From Candidatus Cloacimonadota bacterium (GTDB lineage Bacteria > Cloacimonadota > Cloacimonadia > Cloacimonadales > JAMOQM01), in NCBI GenBank assembly GCA_027064005.1, contig JAMOQM010000095.1:1-40622 (forward strand): a stretch of 40,622 nt of DNA, given 5' to 3'. Made by a program: the position numbers and the translations under genes. The notes beneath the pieces are model-generated. The model ran no database searches. It worked only from the letters and a program-made list of their open reading frames with translations, and had not been told where the DNA came from. Of this stretch, positions 24,902 to 33,258 are shown in pieces; the stretch's first letter is position 1; every line of letters starts with the position of its first letter.

Positions 24902-26908
24902 ATGAAAAAATTTCAGATTATTTCTGAACTTGTTCCGTCCGGAGATCAGCCTCAAGCAATTTCTGAATTAGTAGATGGAGTTAAATCCAACGAAAAATAT
25001 CAGATTTTGCTTGGGGTTACCGGTTCGGGAAAGACTTTCACAATTGCCAATGTTATTGAAAAAGTTAATAAACCTACAATAATAATTTCACACAATAAAA
25101 CTCTTGCTGCTCAACTTTACGGAGAATTCAAACAACTTTTTCCTAATAATGCTGTTGAATATTTTATCAGTTATTATGATTATTACCAACCGGAAGCATA
25201 TCTGCCCGGAAAAGATATCTATATTGAAAAAGATTCTGATATTAATGATCAGATTGAAAAACTGAGATTACGTTCGACAATGTCTTTAGCCGAGAGAAAA
25301 GATGTTATAATTGTTGCCAGTGTTTCCAGCATTTACGGATTAGGAATTCCTGAAGAATATCGAGAAGCAATGATAAAAATAAAATGTGGTGAAATTATTG
25401 ATAGAGATGATTTTTTACGGCAATTAGTCAATATTCATTATGGAAGAAATGACGTGGCGTTTGAAAGAGGATGTTTTAGGGTAAAAGGTGATACTGTTGA
25501 TGTTTATCCTGCTTATCTTGAAAATTCCATTAGAATTGAATTTTTCGGAGACGAAGTTGAAAAAATTTATCGCTTAAATCCCATTGATAATCATATTCTT
25601 GAGGAAGTTGAGGAATATTCTATTTTTCCCGCCAGGCATTTTATTATGTCTGAAGGAAGGTTAGAAAAGGCTTTGATTTCTATAGAAAATGAAATGAATG
25701 AACAAATTAAATATTTTCTTGATAATAACAAATTTGTAGAAGCTCAAAGAATTGAACAGCGAACAAAGTATGATATGGAAATGCTGAAAGAATTGGGATA
25801 TTGTTCCGGGATTGAAAATTACTCCAGACATTTTAGTGGAGCAAAACCCGGCGAACCTCCATTTTGTCTTTTGGATTATTTTCCTAAAGATTTTTTAATG
25901 GTAATTGACGAATCTCACGTAACTCTACCTCAAATCAAAGCAATGTACGGCGGAGATTATTCTCGGAAAAAAAATCTTGTAGAATATGGTTTTAGATTGC
26001 CTTCCGCTTTTGATAATCGTCCCTTAAAATTTGAAGAATTCCTAAATAAAATTAATAAAGCTATTTTTGTTTCGGCAACACCTGCCGATTTTGAAATGAA
26101 TCTCACTCAAGGAGTTTTTGTCGAACAAGTTATCAGACCAACCGGATTGTTAGATCCTGAAATTGAGATTCGTCCGATTAATACTCAAATTGATGATCTA
26201 TTGGAGCAAATTAGAATTCGAACTGAAAAAAATGAGAAAGTCTTAGTTACTACTTTGACAAAGAGAATGTCGGAAGATTTAACGGAATATTTAGTGAAAG
26301 CCGGAGTTAAAGCTCGCTATCTTCATTCTGAAATAAATTCAATTGAACGAACTCAAATTATTCGCGATTTACGTCTCGGAGAGTTTGACGTTTTAATCGG
26401 AATTAACCTTCTCCGAGAAGGTTTGGATTTACCGGAAGTTTCTTTAGTAGCAATATTGGATGCTGACAAAGCCGGATTTTTAAGGTCGGAAAGATCCTTA
26501 ATTCAAACTTCCGGGAGAGCGGCGAGAAATTCAGCAGGGAAAGTTATTTTTTATGCCGATGTTCAAACAGACGCTATTAAAAATACGATTAGAGAAACAA
26601 ATCGAAGACGTGCCAAACAAATAAAATATAATGAAGAAAACGGTATCATTCCTAAGACGATAATTAAGTCAAAAGAAGAAATTATGCTCTCTACAAAAGT
26701 TGCAGAAGGATATGCAAAATATAATACCAAGAAAAATGAAAAAGCAGAATTCAAAAAATATCTTGATTTAGATAACGTTGATACAATTATTGACCTCTTA
26801 AAAAATGAAATGGAAAAATTAGCTAAAGAATTGAAATTTGAAGAAGCTGCCGAAGTTAGAGATCGGATTTCAGAATTAGAAAAAATTGCTAAAATAGGGG
26901 AGAAATAA
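24902..26908 (+). CDS. uvrB: Excinuclease ABC subunit B
   Basis: A 668-residue UvrB, the damage-verifying helicase-like subunit of nucleotide excision repair. Visible in order are SGDQPQAI, Walker A GVTGSGKTFT, beta-hairpin region YYDYYQPEAYLP, DESHVTLPQI (Walker B), FVSATPADFE, motif V/VI blocks INLLREGLDLPEVSLVAILDADK and QTSGRAARN, and the C-terminal UVR motif (LEKLAKELKFEEAAEVRD type, about 628-660) that contacts UvrA/UvrC. It begins one base after the permease stop without a clear Shine-Dalgarno, so translation appears coupled to the transporter gene, an unusual partner. Length is normal. Confidence 0.98.
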   Translation: MKKFQIISELVPSGDQPQAISELVDGVKSNEKYQILLGVTGSGKTFTIANVIEKVNKPTIIISHNKTLAAQLYGEFKQLFPNNAVEYFISYYDYYQPEAYLPGKDIYIEKDSDINDQIEKLRLRSTMSLAERKDVIIVASVSSIYGLGIPEEYREAMIKIKCGEIIDRDDFLRQLVNIHYGRNDVAFERGCFRVKGDTVDVYPAYLENSIRIEFFGDEVEKIYRLNPIDNHILEEVEEYSIFPARHFIMSEGRLEKALISIENEMNEQIKYFLDNNKFVEAQRIEQRTKYDMEMLKELGYCSGIENYSRHFSGAKPGEPPFCLLDYFPKDFLMVIDESHVTLPQIKAMYGGDYSRKKNLVEYGFRLPSAFDNRPLKFEEFLNKINKAIFVSATPADFEMNLTQGVFVEQVIRPTGLLDPEIEIRPINTQIDDLLEQIRIRTEKNEKVLVTTLTKRMSEDLTEYLVKAGVKARYLHSEINSIERTQIIRDLRLGEFDVLIGINLLREGLDLPEVSLVAILDADKAGFLRSERSLIQTSGRAARNSAGKVIFYADVQTDAIKNTIRETNRRRAKQIKYNEENGIIPKTIIKSKEEIMLSTKVAEGYAKYNTKKNEKAEFKKYLDLDNVDTIIDLLKNEMEKLAKELKFEEAAEVRDRISELEKIAKIGEK

Positions 26909-26910
26909 AG

Positions 26911-27342
26911 ATGTCTATAATTGATAAATTAAGTGAATCTGAAAAAACTTTAAAAGTATATTCCGTCGATAATAACGGGAAACAATTTATTGTTTATGAA
27001 GTAAGATTCAGTAATAACAAAGGTATCGCGAAATCAAGTTTGGAATTTATAAAGAAAGACTTTGTTAAGTATAAAAATGTTGTAATAATTTTTAATGCAA
27101 AATATATTGATTCTTCAACCACTTTTGCAAAATCTTTATATACGGATTTAAAAGAATATCGAAACGTATTCTTCGATAAAAGAGTTTATAAATTTGCTGT
27201 GATTGTTAAAGGATTTGTTAAACATAGAATGGTTATCGGAGCTTTTGACCTTTTATTTCAAGATAGCAAAGAAAGTATAAAAAAATTTAATTATTTTTCA
27301 AATCAAAAAAAAGATGATATTCTGAAATGGTTATTAACTTAA
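26911..27342 (+). CDS. STAS/SpoIIAA-like small protein
   Basis: A 143-residue soluble protein. The pattern KNVVIIFNAKYID...TFAKSLYTDLK...YKFAVIVKG, then KKFNYFSNQKKDDILKWL at the end resembles the SpoIIAA-like (STAS/SEC14-related) family, whose members end with a helix of the form eeAlxWL. No phosphorylatable serine motif can be assigned with confidence. It lies two bases after uvrB with its own AGGGGAG site, so it belongs to the same transcript. Function unknown; family call moderate. Confidence 0.55.
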   Translation: MSIIDKLSESEKTLKVYSVDNNGKQFIVYEVRFSNNKGIAKSSLEFIKKDFVKYKNVVIIFNAKYIDSSTTFAKSLYTDLKEYRNVFFDKRVYKFAVIVKGFVKHRMVIGAFDLLFQDSKESIKKFNYFSNQKKDDILKWLLT

Positions 27343-27508
27343 AAAAATACTATTTAGAACCATTTTAATTCCTCAAATAATTATTTTATAATTGAGAATT
27401 ATACGAATCTAAGAAAATTAAAAATCTATTTAAAATCTAGGGTTGACAAAGAATAAAAATAAAATTGTTTTGCTCAATGATTAAAGTATAAAACAAATGG
27501 AGAAGTAA
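27343..27508 (+). promoter_or_regulatory. Promoter region before the barrel-DHH-lipid operon
   Basis: This 166-base gap contains a weak A+T-rich inverted repeat (CTCAA 27372-27376 with TTGAG 27392-27396) and a perfect TTGACA at 27443-27448. The downstream AT-rich stretch (TAAAAT at 27460-27465) is too close for a standard -10, so the promoter is not resolved. GGAG precedes the ATG at 27509. Confidence 0.35.
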
Positions 27509-28723
27509 ATGAAAAAACAAAATATAATAATAACAATTTTATTGTTGATTGTTGGAATGTTAAACGCAAACTCAATTTTTTCCTTTTATGGATTTCCAAA
27601 TGAGCAAAAAAGTTTGGATACCTATAGTTTAGGAATGGGAGAAACCGGTTGCTCCGACTTATTTAGAGCAAGCACATCGTTAATGAACCCCTCACTCGCA
27701 GTAACAATTAATAACGTTAATTATGCAACTGCCATAAAAGCCGGTTATGTGAAATATGAAGATAATCTCAACAATTCTTTTTGGGATAATACCTCTTATA
27801 TGCCATATTTTAATGTCATTCTTCCATTATATAAAAATCATAGACTTGGATTTAATTTCTCATCGTATTTAACTGCAAATATCGACCAGAAATCAGATTT
27901 AATGACGGTTGATGATTTGAGCTATTATGAAAATCATAAACTTCATTCCGAGATTTATAATACGGAAGTTTTCTATGCTTTTAAAAATAAAATCGTAAAT
28001 ATTGGAATCTCAGGAAAATATTATTTCGGAAATAGAGTGGAATATTGGTCTCAAGATTTTCAAGATGACAGTCTTTTTAACGCTGCTTACGAAAATAACC
28101 AGACTTACAAAAATCCCGGGTTTTCTCTTGGATTAAGTAAAAAAATAAACAATTTTTCTTTTGGATTAGTCTATATTAATAAAACAAAATTAACAGGTGA
28201 TAAGAAATACACTACTATTCATAATGATTTCACAACTGTTTCAAAAGGATATACAATCCCGCAAGAAATTGATTTTGGAACTACTTGGAAAATGACTAAT
28301 ACAATCAAATATTCTTTGGATATGAATTATGAGAGATGGGAACAAACTTCTGATGATTACCGAAATACTTTGAAAATCGGTGGCGGTTTTGCTTATGATC
28401 CTTTGTGGGGTTATGGTAAATGGTATCAAAGAATTCCAGTCAGAGCCGGTGCTTATTTTCGCCAACTTCCTTTTCAATCTCAAAATAATGATGTTGACGA
28501 AATCGGGTTAACTCTTGGCTTAAGTGTACCTTTAAAAACTCCTGATAAAAAAATTAACATTGCTTTTAAAGCTAGTAAACGCGGGGATAGTTCTCATAAT
28601 CAATATCAAGAAAGTTCTTATTTCATTTCAATCGGATTTTCAGGATTTGATGTTTTTAAAAGTAGAGTTAAGAAAACAGGTGTGCGTGAGATTCCGATTC
28701 CTGATAAAAGTGGGGTTCAATGA
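27509..28723 (+). CDS. Outer-membrane beta-barrel protein (OmpP1/FadL-like)
   Basis: A 404-residue exported protein with signal peptide (about 1-22, ending near LNANS). The region after it, SLGMGETGCSDLFRASTSLMNPSLAVTINNVNYA, is typical of FadL/PorV-like barrels in Gram-negative and FCB bacteria, and is followed by alternating aromatic and polar strands (PYFNVILPLYKNHRLGFNFSSYL, YKNPGFSLGLSKKINNFSFGLVYIN, YSLDMNYERWEQ) to near the end. It is probably a hydrophobic-compound or secretion-linked channel; no substrate is known. Its last four bases overlap the start of the DHH gene, so it belongs to the following operon. Confidence 0.75.
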   Translation: MKKQNIIITILLLIVGMLNANSIFSFYGFPNEQKSLDTYSLGMGETGCSDLFRASTSLMNPSLAVTINNVNYATAIKAGYVKYEDNLNNSFWDNTSYMPYFNVILPLYKNHRLGFNFSSYLTANIDQKSDLMTVDDLSYYENHKLHSEIYNTEVFYAFKNKIVNIGISGKYYFGNRVEYWSQDFQDDSLFNAAYENNQTYKNPGFSLGLSKKINNFSFGLVYINKTKLTGDKKYTTIHNDFTTVSKGYTIPQEIDFGTTWKMTNTIKYSLDMNYERWEQTSDDYRNTLKIGGGFAYDPLWGYGKWYQRIPVRAGAYFRQLPFQSQNNDVDEIGLTLGLSVPLKTPDKKINIAFKASKRGDSSHNQYQESSYFISIGFSGFDVFKSRVKKTGVREIPIPDKSGVQ

Positions 28724-30273
28724 TTTTAGAATGGAATTATGAAGGTAATGCCGAATTAAATTGTATCGAGCAATTTAAAAAAAATCGAAATTTTGCTGAT
28801 GATTTTTTCTCACCTACATTAGATTTATTACCTGATGAATATTTGATGAAAGATATCGAAAAAGCAGCAAATAGAATAATTAAGGCAATACGAGATAAAA
28901 AAAGAATCATTATTTTTGGTCATGACGATTTGGACGGAATTTCCAGTTCATATATCTTATATGATTTTTTGGAAAAAATGGGCTCGCAATATCATTACTA
29001 TTATATCCCAAACAGATTTAAAGATAATCACGGTTTACAACAGAATTTTATCGATTTAGTTGTTGAAAAAAAAATAGATTTGGTTATTACGGTTGACGGT
29101 GGAAGTTCATCTTTCGACGCTGTTGAAAAGTTGAATGAATTGGGCGTGGATGTCATAATAACTGATCATCATATTGTTCCTGAAAAACTTCCCAATGCTT
29201 TTGCCATAGTTAATCCTAAACAAAAAGATTGTTCTTATCCGTTTGATATGTTAGCCGGTGTTGGCGTAATTTTTATGGTTATAAAAGTTATGTGTAAAAT
29301 CCTAAATATTGAGATGCAGAAAGCTTATATTTTATGGGCAGCTGTCGGTTCTTGGGCTGATAAAGTTCCTCTGAATGGAGTTAATAGGATTTTAGTTAGA
29401 AATGCTCTGGACAATTGGTTGGAATATGAAGATGAATCAATGGAATTTTTTCATTACTATTACTCGATAAATAAATCTCTTTTTTCTAAATTTAATTTTA
29501 TGGCTTTTCTTACCAGGATTTTATCAAATGGAAGATCAGATAAAGGTATTCATTATGCAATGGAACTTTTAATATCGAAAATAAATAAAAAGAAATTTTA
29601 TGATATCTTAATGAAGGAAAAAATAGAAAATGAAAAAAAAATTGAAGAAGTCATTAAATTTTGTAACAAGATTTCGGTTGATAAAAGTCAAAATTATTTT
29701 ATTTACTATGATGAAAATGACGAGTTTCAATACAATTTAATCGGTTTAATTGCCTCCATTATTTCATCAAAATATAGAATCCCTGTCTTAATTTTCAAAA
29801 AGAAAAAAGATCAATTACTTTGTGAAGGAAGATGTACGGATGGATTTAATCTCGTTGAGTCTTTTGAATATTGTAAAGACGACCTTATCCAATTCGGTGG
29901 ACATTTTAAAGCAGCGGGATTTGTTGCCGATATAAATAAAATTGATGATATTGCCAGTAAATTCCGGTCTTTCGTAGAATTGAAAAAAGAAAATATCTTA
30001 AAAAATAAAAAAATTAATGTTGATATAGTTTTGGAAAATATCCAAGAATTAGGTAATTGCATTTATCTTTTTTCTGACTTTATTCCTTTTGGAATTGGAA
30101 ATCCCGAACCGAAAATTTTGGTTAAATCCTGTTTGTTTTCGGAACTTTCAAATTTGCCTAAAATAAATATTTCCGGTAATAATGATATATGTTTGACTAA
30201 AAAATATGATTTTCTTTTGTCATTCTCAAATAAAAATATGTTAAATATTGTAGATTACAGAATTAATGAATGA
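28720..30273 (+). CDS. RecJ-like DHH-family phosphoesterase
   Basis: A 517-residue DHH/DHHA1 protein. Motifs are GHDDLDGISS (H68, D70, D72), TVDGG (D126), ITDHH (D149-H151) and NPKQKDCSYPFDMLAGVG for Mn2+ coordination. The DHHA1 nucleic-acid-binding part ends with FGGHFKAAGF. The arrangement is that of RecJ, a 5'-3' single-strand exonuclease, but the core is divergent and shorter than typical RecJ at the C-terminus, so another nucleotide or oligonucleotide phosphatase role is possible. It overlaps the barrel gene by four bases (ATGA) and is followed eight bases later by the ferredoxin. Confidence 0.85.
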   Translation: MILEWNYEGNAELNCIEQFKKNRNFADDFFSPTLDLLPDEYLMKDIEKAANRIIKAIRDKKRIIIFGHDDLDGISSSYILYDFLEKMGSQYHYYYIPNRFKDNHGLQQNFIDLVVEKKIDLVITVDGGSSSFDAVEKLNELGVDVIITDHHIVPEKLPNAFAIVNPKQKDCSYPFDMLAGVGVIFMVIKVMCKILNIEMQKAYILWAAVGSWADKVPLNGVNRILVRNALDNWLEYEDESMEFFHYYYSINKSLFSKFNFMAFLTRILSNGRSDKGIHYAMELLISKINKKKFYDILMKEKIENEKKIEEVIKFCNKISVDKSQNYFIYYDENDEFQYNLIGLIASIISSKYRIPVLIFKKKKDQLLCEGRCTDGFNLVESFEYCKDDLIQFGGHFKAAGFVADINKIDDIASKFRSFVELKKENILKNKKINVDIVLENIQELGNCIYLFSDFIPFGIGNPEPKILVKSCLFSELSNLPKINISGNNDICLTKKYDFLLSFSNKNMLNIVDYRINE

Positions 30274-30280
30274 GGTAATA

Positions 30281-30451
30281 ATGACGATAAATCCATATCT
30301 TTGTGATGTTTGTGGAACTTGTGTATCTGTTTGCCCTGTTGACGCAATTGTGGTTGAAGAAAATAGGGTTGTTCTTGATAATGAAAAATGTATTCGCTGT
30401 AGAAAATGCGTAATTGTCTGTCCGGTAAAAGCAATTTCGGAGAAAAATTAA
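30281..30451 (+). CDS. Small 2x[4Fe-4S] ferredoxin
   Basis: A 56-residue bacterial-type ferredoxin with two CxxCxxCxxxCP motifs: C8, C11, C14, C18 and C37, C40, C43, C47. The ATG at 30281 is chosen since GAGGTAATA lies directly upstream, while an ATG at 30266 inside the DHH gene lacks a site. The stop overlaps the reductase ATG (TAATG). Such a one-base link to a geranylgeranyl-reductase-family flavoprotein makes it the likely electron donor for double-bond saturation; that pairing is inference but strongly suggested by gene order. Confidence 0.95.
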   Translation: MTINPYLCDVCGTCVSVCPVDAIVVEENRVVLDNEKCIRCRKCVIVCPVKAISEKN

Positions 30452-31644
30452 TGAGTATTATAAAAGATTATTATGATGTAATTGTGATTGGTGCCGGTCC
30501 GGCGGGAAGCGTTTCTGCCAGATTTGCCGCTGAAAATGGAGCTTCAACTTTGTTGCTGGAAAGAGATCAAGGTCCTGGAAATCCCGTAAGATGTGCGGAA
30601 GGTGTTTCTCATAATGGGATTGTTCCGTTTATCGAAATTGATCCCAAATGGATTTCTACTAAAATTGAACAAGCTCGTCTATATTCCCCAAATGGCGATT
30701 ATCTGGATATGTTTCAAAACGGAACCGGTTATGTTTTAGACCGAACTTTGTTTGATCCGGCTTTAGCAAATCTTGCCTGTCAAAAAGGTGCTCAACTTCT
30801 CACAAAAGCTGATGCAATTGGATTAATTTATGATAATGATAAAATTTCAGGCGTAAAATTTAGATATTTTGATAAAATTTATGATGTTAAATGTAAAATA
30901 GTTATTGGTGCAGATGGTATAGAATCTCGGGTTGGAAGATGGGCTGGAATTGATACGGTTTTGGATTTAAAGGATTTGGATACTTGTGTTCAATATACTT
31001 TAACGGGACTTGATATTTCCTCTCTTCGAGTAGATTTTTTCTTTGGAAGAGAAGTTGCTCCCGGAGGATATATCTGGATTTTTCCTAAATCAAAAGATAC
31101 TGCAAATGTTGGAATAGGAATTGCCGGTGATTTGGTAACCGATAAATCTCCTAAAGAATATTTGGATGAATTTATTGAAAAAAAATTTCCTAATGCTTCC
31201 GTTTTGAGATCTGTTTGTGGTGGCGTTCCAACTGCGAAAATGCTTAAAAACCCAATTACCGATAACCTTATTTTGGTCGGAGATGCTGCTCATCAAGTAA
31301 ACCCGATTACCGGCGGGGGGATTGTCCAAGTTATGATTGCGGGACAATTTGCCGGAGAAACTGCTGCGGAAGCAATTAAAGCCAATAATTACAGTGAAAA
31401 ATTCTTGAGAAAATACATCAAAAAATGGAATAACAGATTAGGTGCAAATCAAAGTTTTATGTATTCTGTTAAAGAAAAATTTATGAGAATGGATAATGAG
31501 CGATTCAATAATTTAGTTAAAATATGCTCAGCAATCCCTTCTGAAAAATTAACCTTGAAAGAATTTTTTAAAACGATTGTTAAAGGTGACCCGATGATGA
31601 TTTTACAATTAGCCAAAGCTTTTGTTACTTCAAAATTAAAATAG
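30451..31644 (+). CDS. Geranylgeranyl reductase family flavoprotein
   Basis: A 397-residue FAD-dependent reductase of the GGR family (FixC/PHBH-like fold), whose members saturate isoprenoid chains in archaeal lipids, chlorophyll and some polyprenols. The start is at 30451, coupled to the ferredoxin stop. Dinucleotide-binding GAGPAG begins at residue 14. Other hallmarks are RCAEGVSHNG, IGADGIESRVGRWAG, GGYIWIFPKSKDTANVGIG and the second FAD motif LVGDAAHQVNPITGGGI. No membrane segment. The next gene is a polyprenol/diacylglycerol kinase family protein one base later, supporting an isoprenoid-lipid pathway. The exact substrate (GGPP, archaetidyl-type ether lipid or polyprenol) is not known. Confidence 0.92.
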   Translation: MSIIKDYYDVIVIGAGPAGSVSARFAAENGASTLLLERDQGPGNPVRCAEGVSHNGIVPFIEIDPKWISTKIEQARLYSPNGDYLDMFQNGTGYVLDRTLFDPALANLACQKGAQLLTKADAIGLIYDNDKISGVKFRYFDKIYDVKCKIVIGADGIESRVGRWAGIDTVLDLKDLDTCVQYTLTGLDISSLRVDFFFGREVAPGGYIWIFPKSKDTANVGIGIAGDLVTDKSPKEYLDEFIEKKFPNASVLRSVCGGVPTAKMLKNPITDNLILVGDAAHQVNPITGGGIVQVMIAGQFAGETAAEAIKANNYSEKFLRKYIKKWNNRLGANQSFMYSVKEKFMRMDNERFNNLVKICSAIPSEKLTLKEFFKTIVKGDPMMILQLAKAFVTSKLK

Positions 31645-31645
31645 T

Positions 31646-32230
31646 ATGAGTAAAACAAACGAATTATACCGAAAATCAATTCATATCAGTTCTTTGCTGA
31701 TTCCATTTTCCTATAGATATTTATTTGGATATGATAAGAAAATAATGCTTTCAATTCTATTGCCTTTGACTATTATCTCAATTTTAGTTGAGATTTTTAG
31801 ACTTGAACATAAAACATTTAAGCGAATTTTTCATCAAGTTTTTGGAATAATGTTAAGAAAGCATGAGTTAAAAGAACTAACCGGAGCATCTTTTCTATTA
31901 ACTTCTTCTATCATTGTTATCTCCTTATTTCCTAAAGATGTAGCGTTTTGTTCATTAGCCTTTTTAGCAATTGGTGATACTTTTGCAGCTTTGATCGGTA
32001 TTCCTTTTGGAAAAAGAAAAATTAAAGGTTATAAGAAAAGTATTGAAGGAAGTTTGGCCTGTTTCGTAACGACCTTTGTTTTTGCATTATTTTATATTTC
32101 GCCATTTGTGGCATTTATTGGAGCGATTTCAGCAACTTTGGCTGAATTATCCAAAATTCCTGTTGATGATAACATTAAAATACCGCTCTTCTCTTCATTG
32201 GGAATGAGTATAGCTCTTCTTTTTGTATAG
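31646..32230 (+). CDS. Diacylglycerol/polyprenol kinase family membrane protein (SEC59/DGK1 type)
   Basis: A 194-residue membrane protein with about six hydrophobic segments. The family signature GDTFAALIGIPFGKRKIKGYKKSIEGSLACF (about 112-142), where Lys/Gly and KSxEG are key, matches CTP-dependent dolichol, phytol and diacylglycerol kinases, relatives of CDP-diacylglycerol synthases. The last part has the typical VDDNIKIPL. It starts one base after the reductase stop, implying coupling. Likely reaction: phosphorylation of a lipid alcohol, perhaps the product of the neighbouring reductase. A CDP-lipid synthase role cannot be excluded. Confidence 0.85.
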   Translation: MSKTNELYRKSIHISSLLIPFSYRYLFGYDKKIMLSILLPLTIISILVEIFRLEHKTFKRIFHQVFGIMLRKHELKELTGASFLLTSSIIVISLFPKDVAFCSLAFLAIGDTFAALIGIPFGKRKIKGYKKSIEGSLACFVTTFVFALFYISPFVAFIGAISATLAELSKIPVDDNIKIPLFSSLGMSIALLFV

Positions 32231-32238
32231 GTGATAAA

Positions 32239-33171
32239 ATGAAAATTTCTTTTGTGATTCCGGTTTTTAATGAAGAAAACAGCTTGGCAATTCTTCATAA
32301 AGAAATTCTTGAAAATATTAATAGCTATTCTTATGAAATAATTTTTATTGATGACGGAAGCACTGATAAAAGTTACGAAATTATTAAAGATATCTCAAGG
32401 AAAGATAAGAATGTAAAAGCGATTAAATTCCGGAGAAATTTTGGGAAAGCTGACGCTCTTCAAGCAGGATTCTCATACGTAACCGGCGATGTTGTTTTTA
32501 CAATGGATGCAGATCTTCAAGATAATCCCATTGAAATTCCTCGATTTATTAACGAAATAATAAATGGATATGATTTGGTTTCAGGCTGGAAAAAGAAAAG
32601 GCACGACCCTTTATCAAAAAAAATTCCTTCGAAAATTTTCAACTTTATCACTTCAAAGGCTGTTGGATTAAAACTAAAAGATTTTAATTGCGGTTTTAAA
32701 GCTTATAAAGCTCAGGTAGTGAAAGAATTAGATATTTATGGAGATATGCACAGATATATTCCGGCACTTGCTTTTGCGAAAGGCTTTAAAATTAAAGAAA
32801 TTGTTGTAGAACATCGTGAGCGGAAATTTGGAAAATCAAAATACGGAATTGAAAGATATTTAAGAGGTTTTTTTGACTTACTTACCGTGAAGTTAATTAC
32901 CGGATTTACTCGAAGTCCATTGTATCTTTTTGGAAAAATAGGTTTGTTTTTTGGCGGGATTGGTTTTGTAATTACGTCTTACCTTTCTTATTTAAAAATC
33001 TTTGAAAATGCTAGTTTGAGTAATAGACCAATGCTTTCGTTAGGAGTTTTATTGATTTTAGCCGGCTTACAATTTTTTTCAATTGGATTAATTGGCGAAT
33101 TATTAGTTAACCAAACCAGAAAACACAATAAACAAACAAATGTATCTATTGAAGATAAAATAAACATTTAA
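32239..33171 (+). CDS. DPM1/GtrB-like polyprenyl-phosphate glycosyltransferase
   Basis: A 310-residue GT2-family enzyme. The N-terminal catalytic domain has FVIPVFNEEN, DDGSTD (38-43) and DADLQD (90-95). It then shows SGWKKKRHDP and the DPM1/GtrB-family block NCGFKAYKAQVV...YGDMHRYIPALAFAKG and HRERKFGKSKYG. Two C-terminal hydrophobic helices (about 230-255, 265-290) anchor it in the membrane. It transfers a sugar (glucose, mannose or GlcNAc type) to a polyprenyl phosphate. Eight bases after the kinase, it fits as the user of the phosphorylated lipid. End of the operon; the next gene is 75-87 bases on. Confidence 0.92.
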   Translation: MKISFVIPVFNEENSLAILHKEILENINSYSYEIIFIDDGSTDKSYEIIKDISRKDKNVKAIKFRRNFGKADALQAGFSYVTGDVVFTMDADLQDNPIEIPRFINEIINGYDLVSGWKKKRHDPLSKKIPSKIFNFITSKAVGLKLKDFNCGFKAYKAQVVKELDIYGDMHRYIPALAFAKGFKIKEIVVEHRERKFGKSKYGIERYLRGFFDLLTVKLITGFTRSPLYLFGKIGLFFGGIGFVITSYLSYLKIFENASLSNRPMLSLGVLLILAGLQFFSIGLIGELLVNQTRKHNKQTNVSIEDKINI

Positions 33172-33258
33172 ACTTTTTATCGGTTTCATAAAATTTAAAG
33201 CAGCGATTTCTTGACTATTTTTCAGCTCTTGATTTTTTAAAAAAAAATGGAGAAATGT

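Noticed and set aside
30406-30450. Longer N-terminus for the reductase from an ATG at 30406
   Set aside because: The added 15 residues lie inside the ferredoxin gene in another frame and precede the conserved FAD-binding start; the coupled ATG at 30451 is better.
33172-33258. TTGACT near 33210 as a hutI promoter
   Set aside because: The -35-like word occurs often in these A+T-rich gaps, and no matching -10 at 16-18 bases is convincing, so it is not listed.
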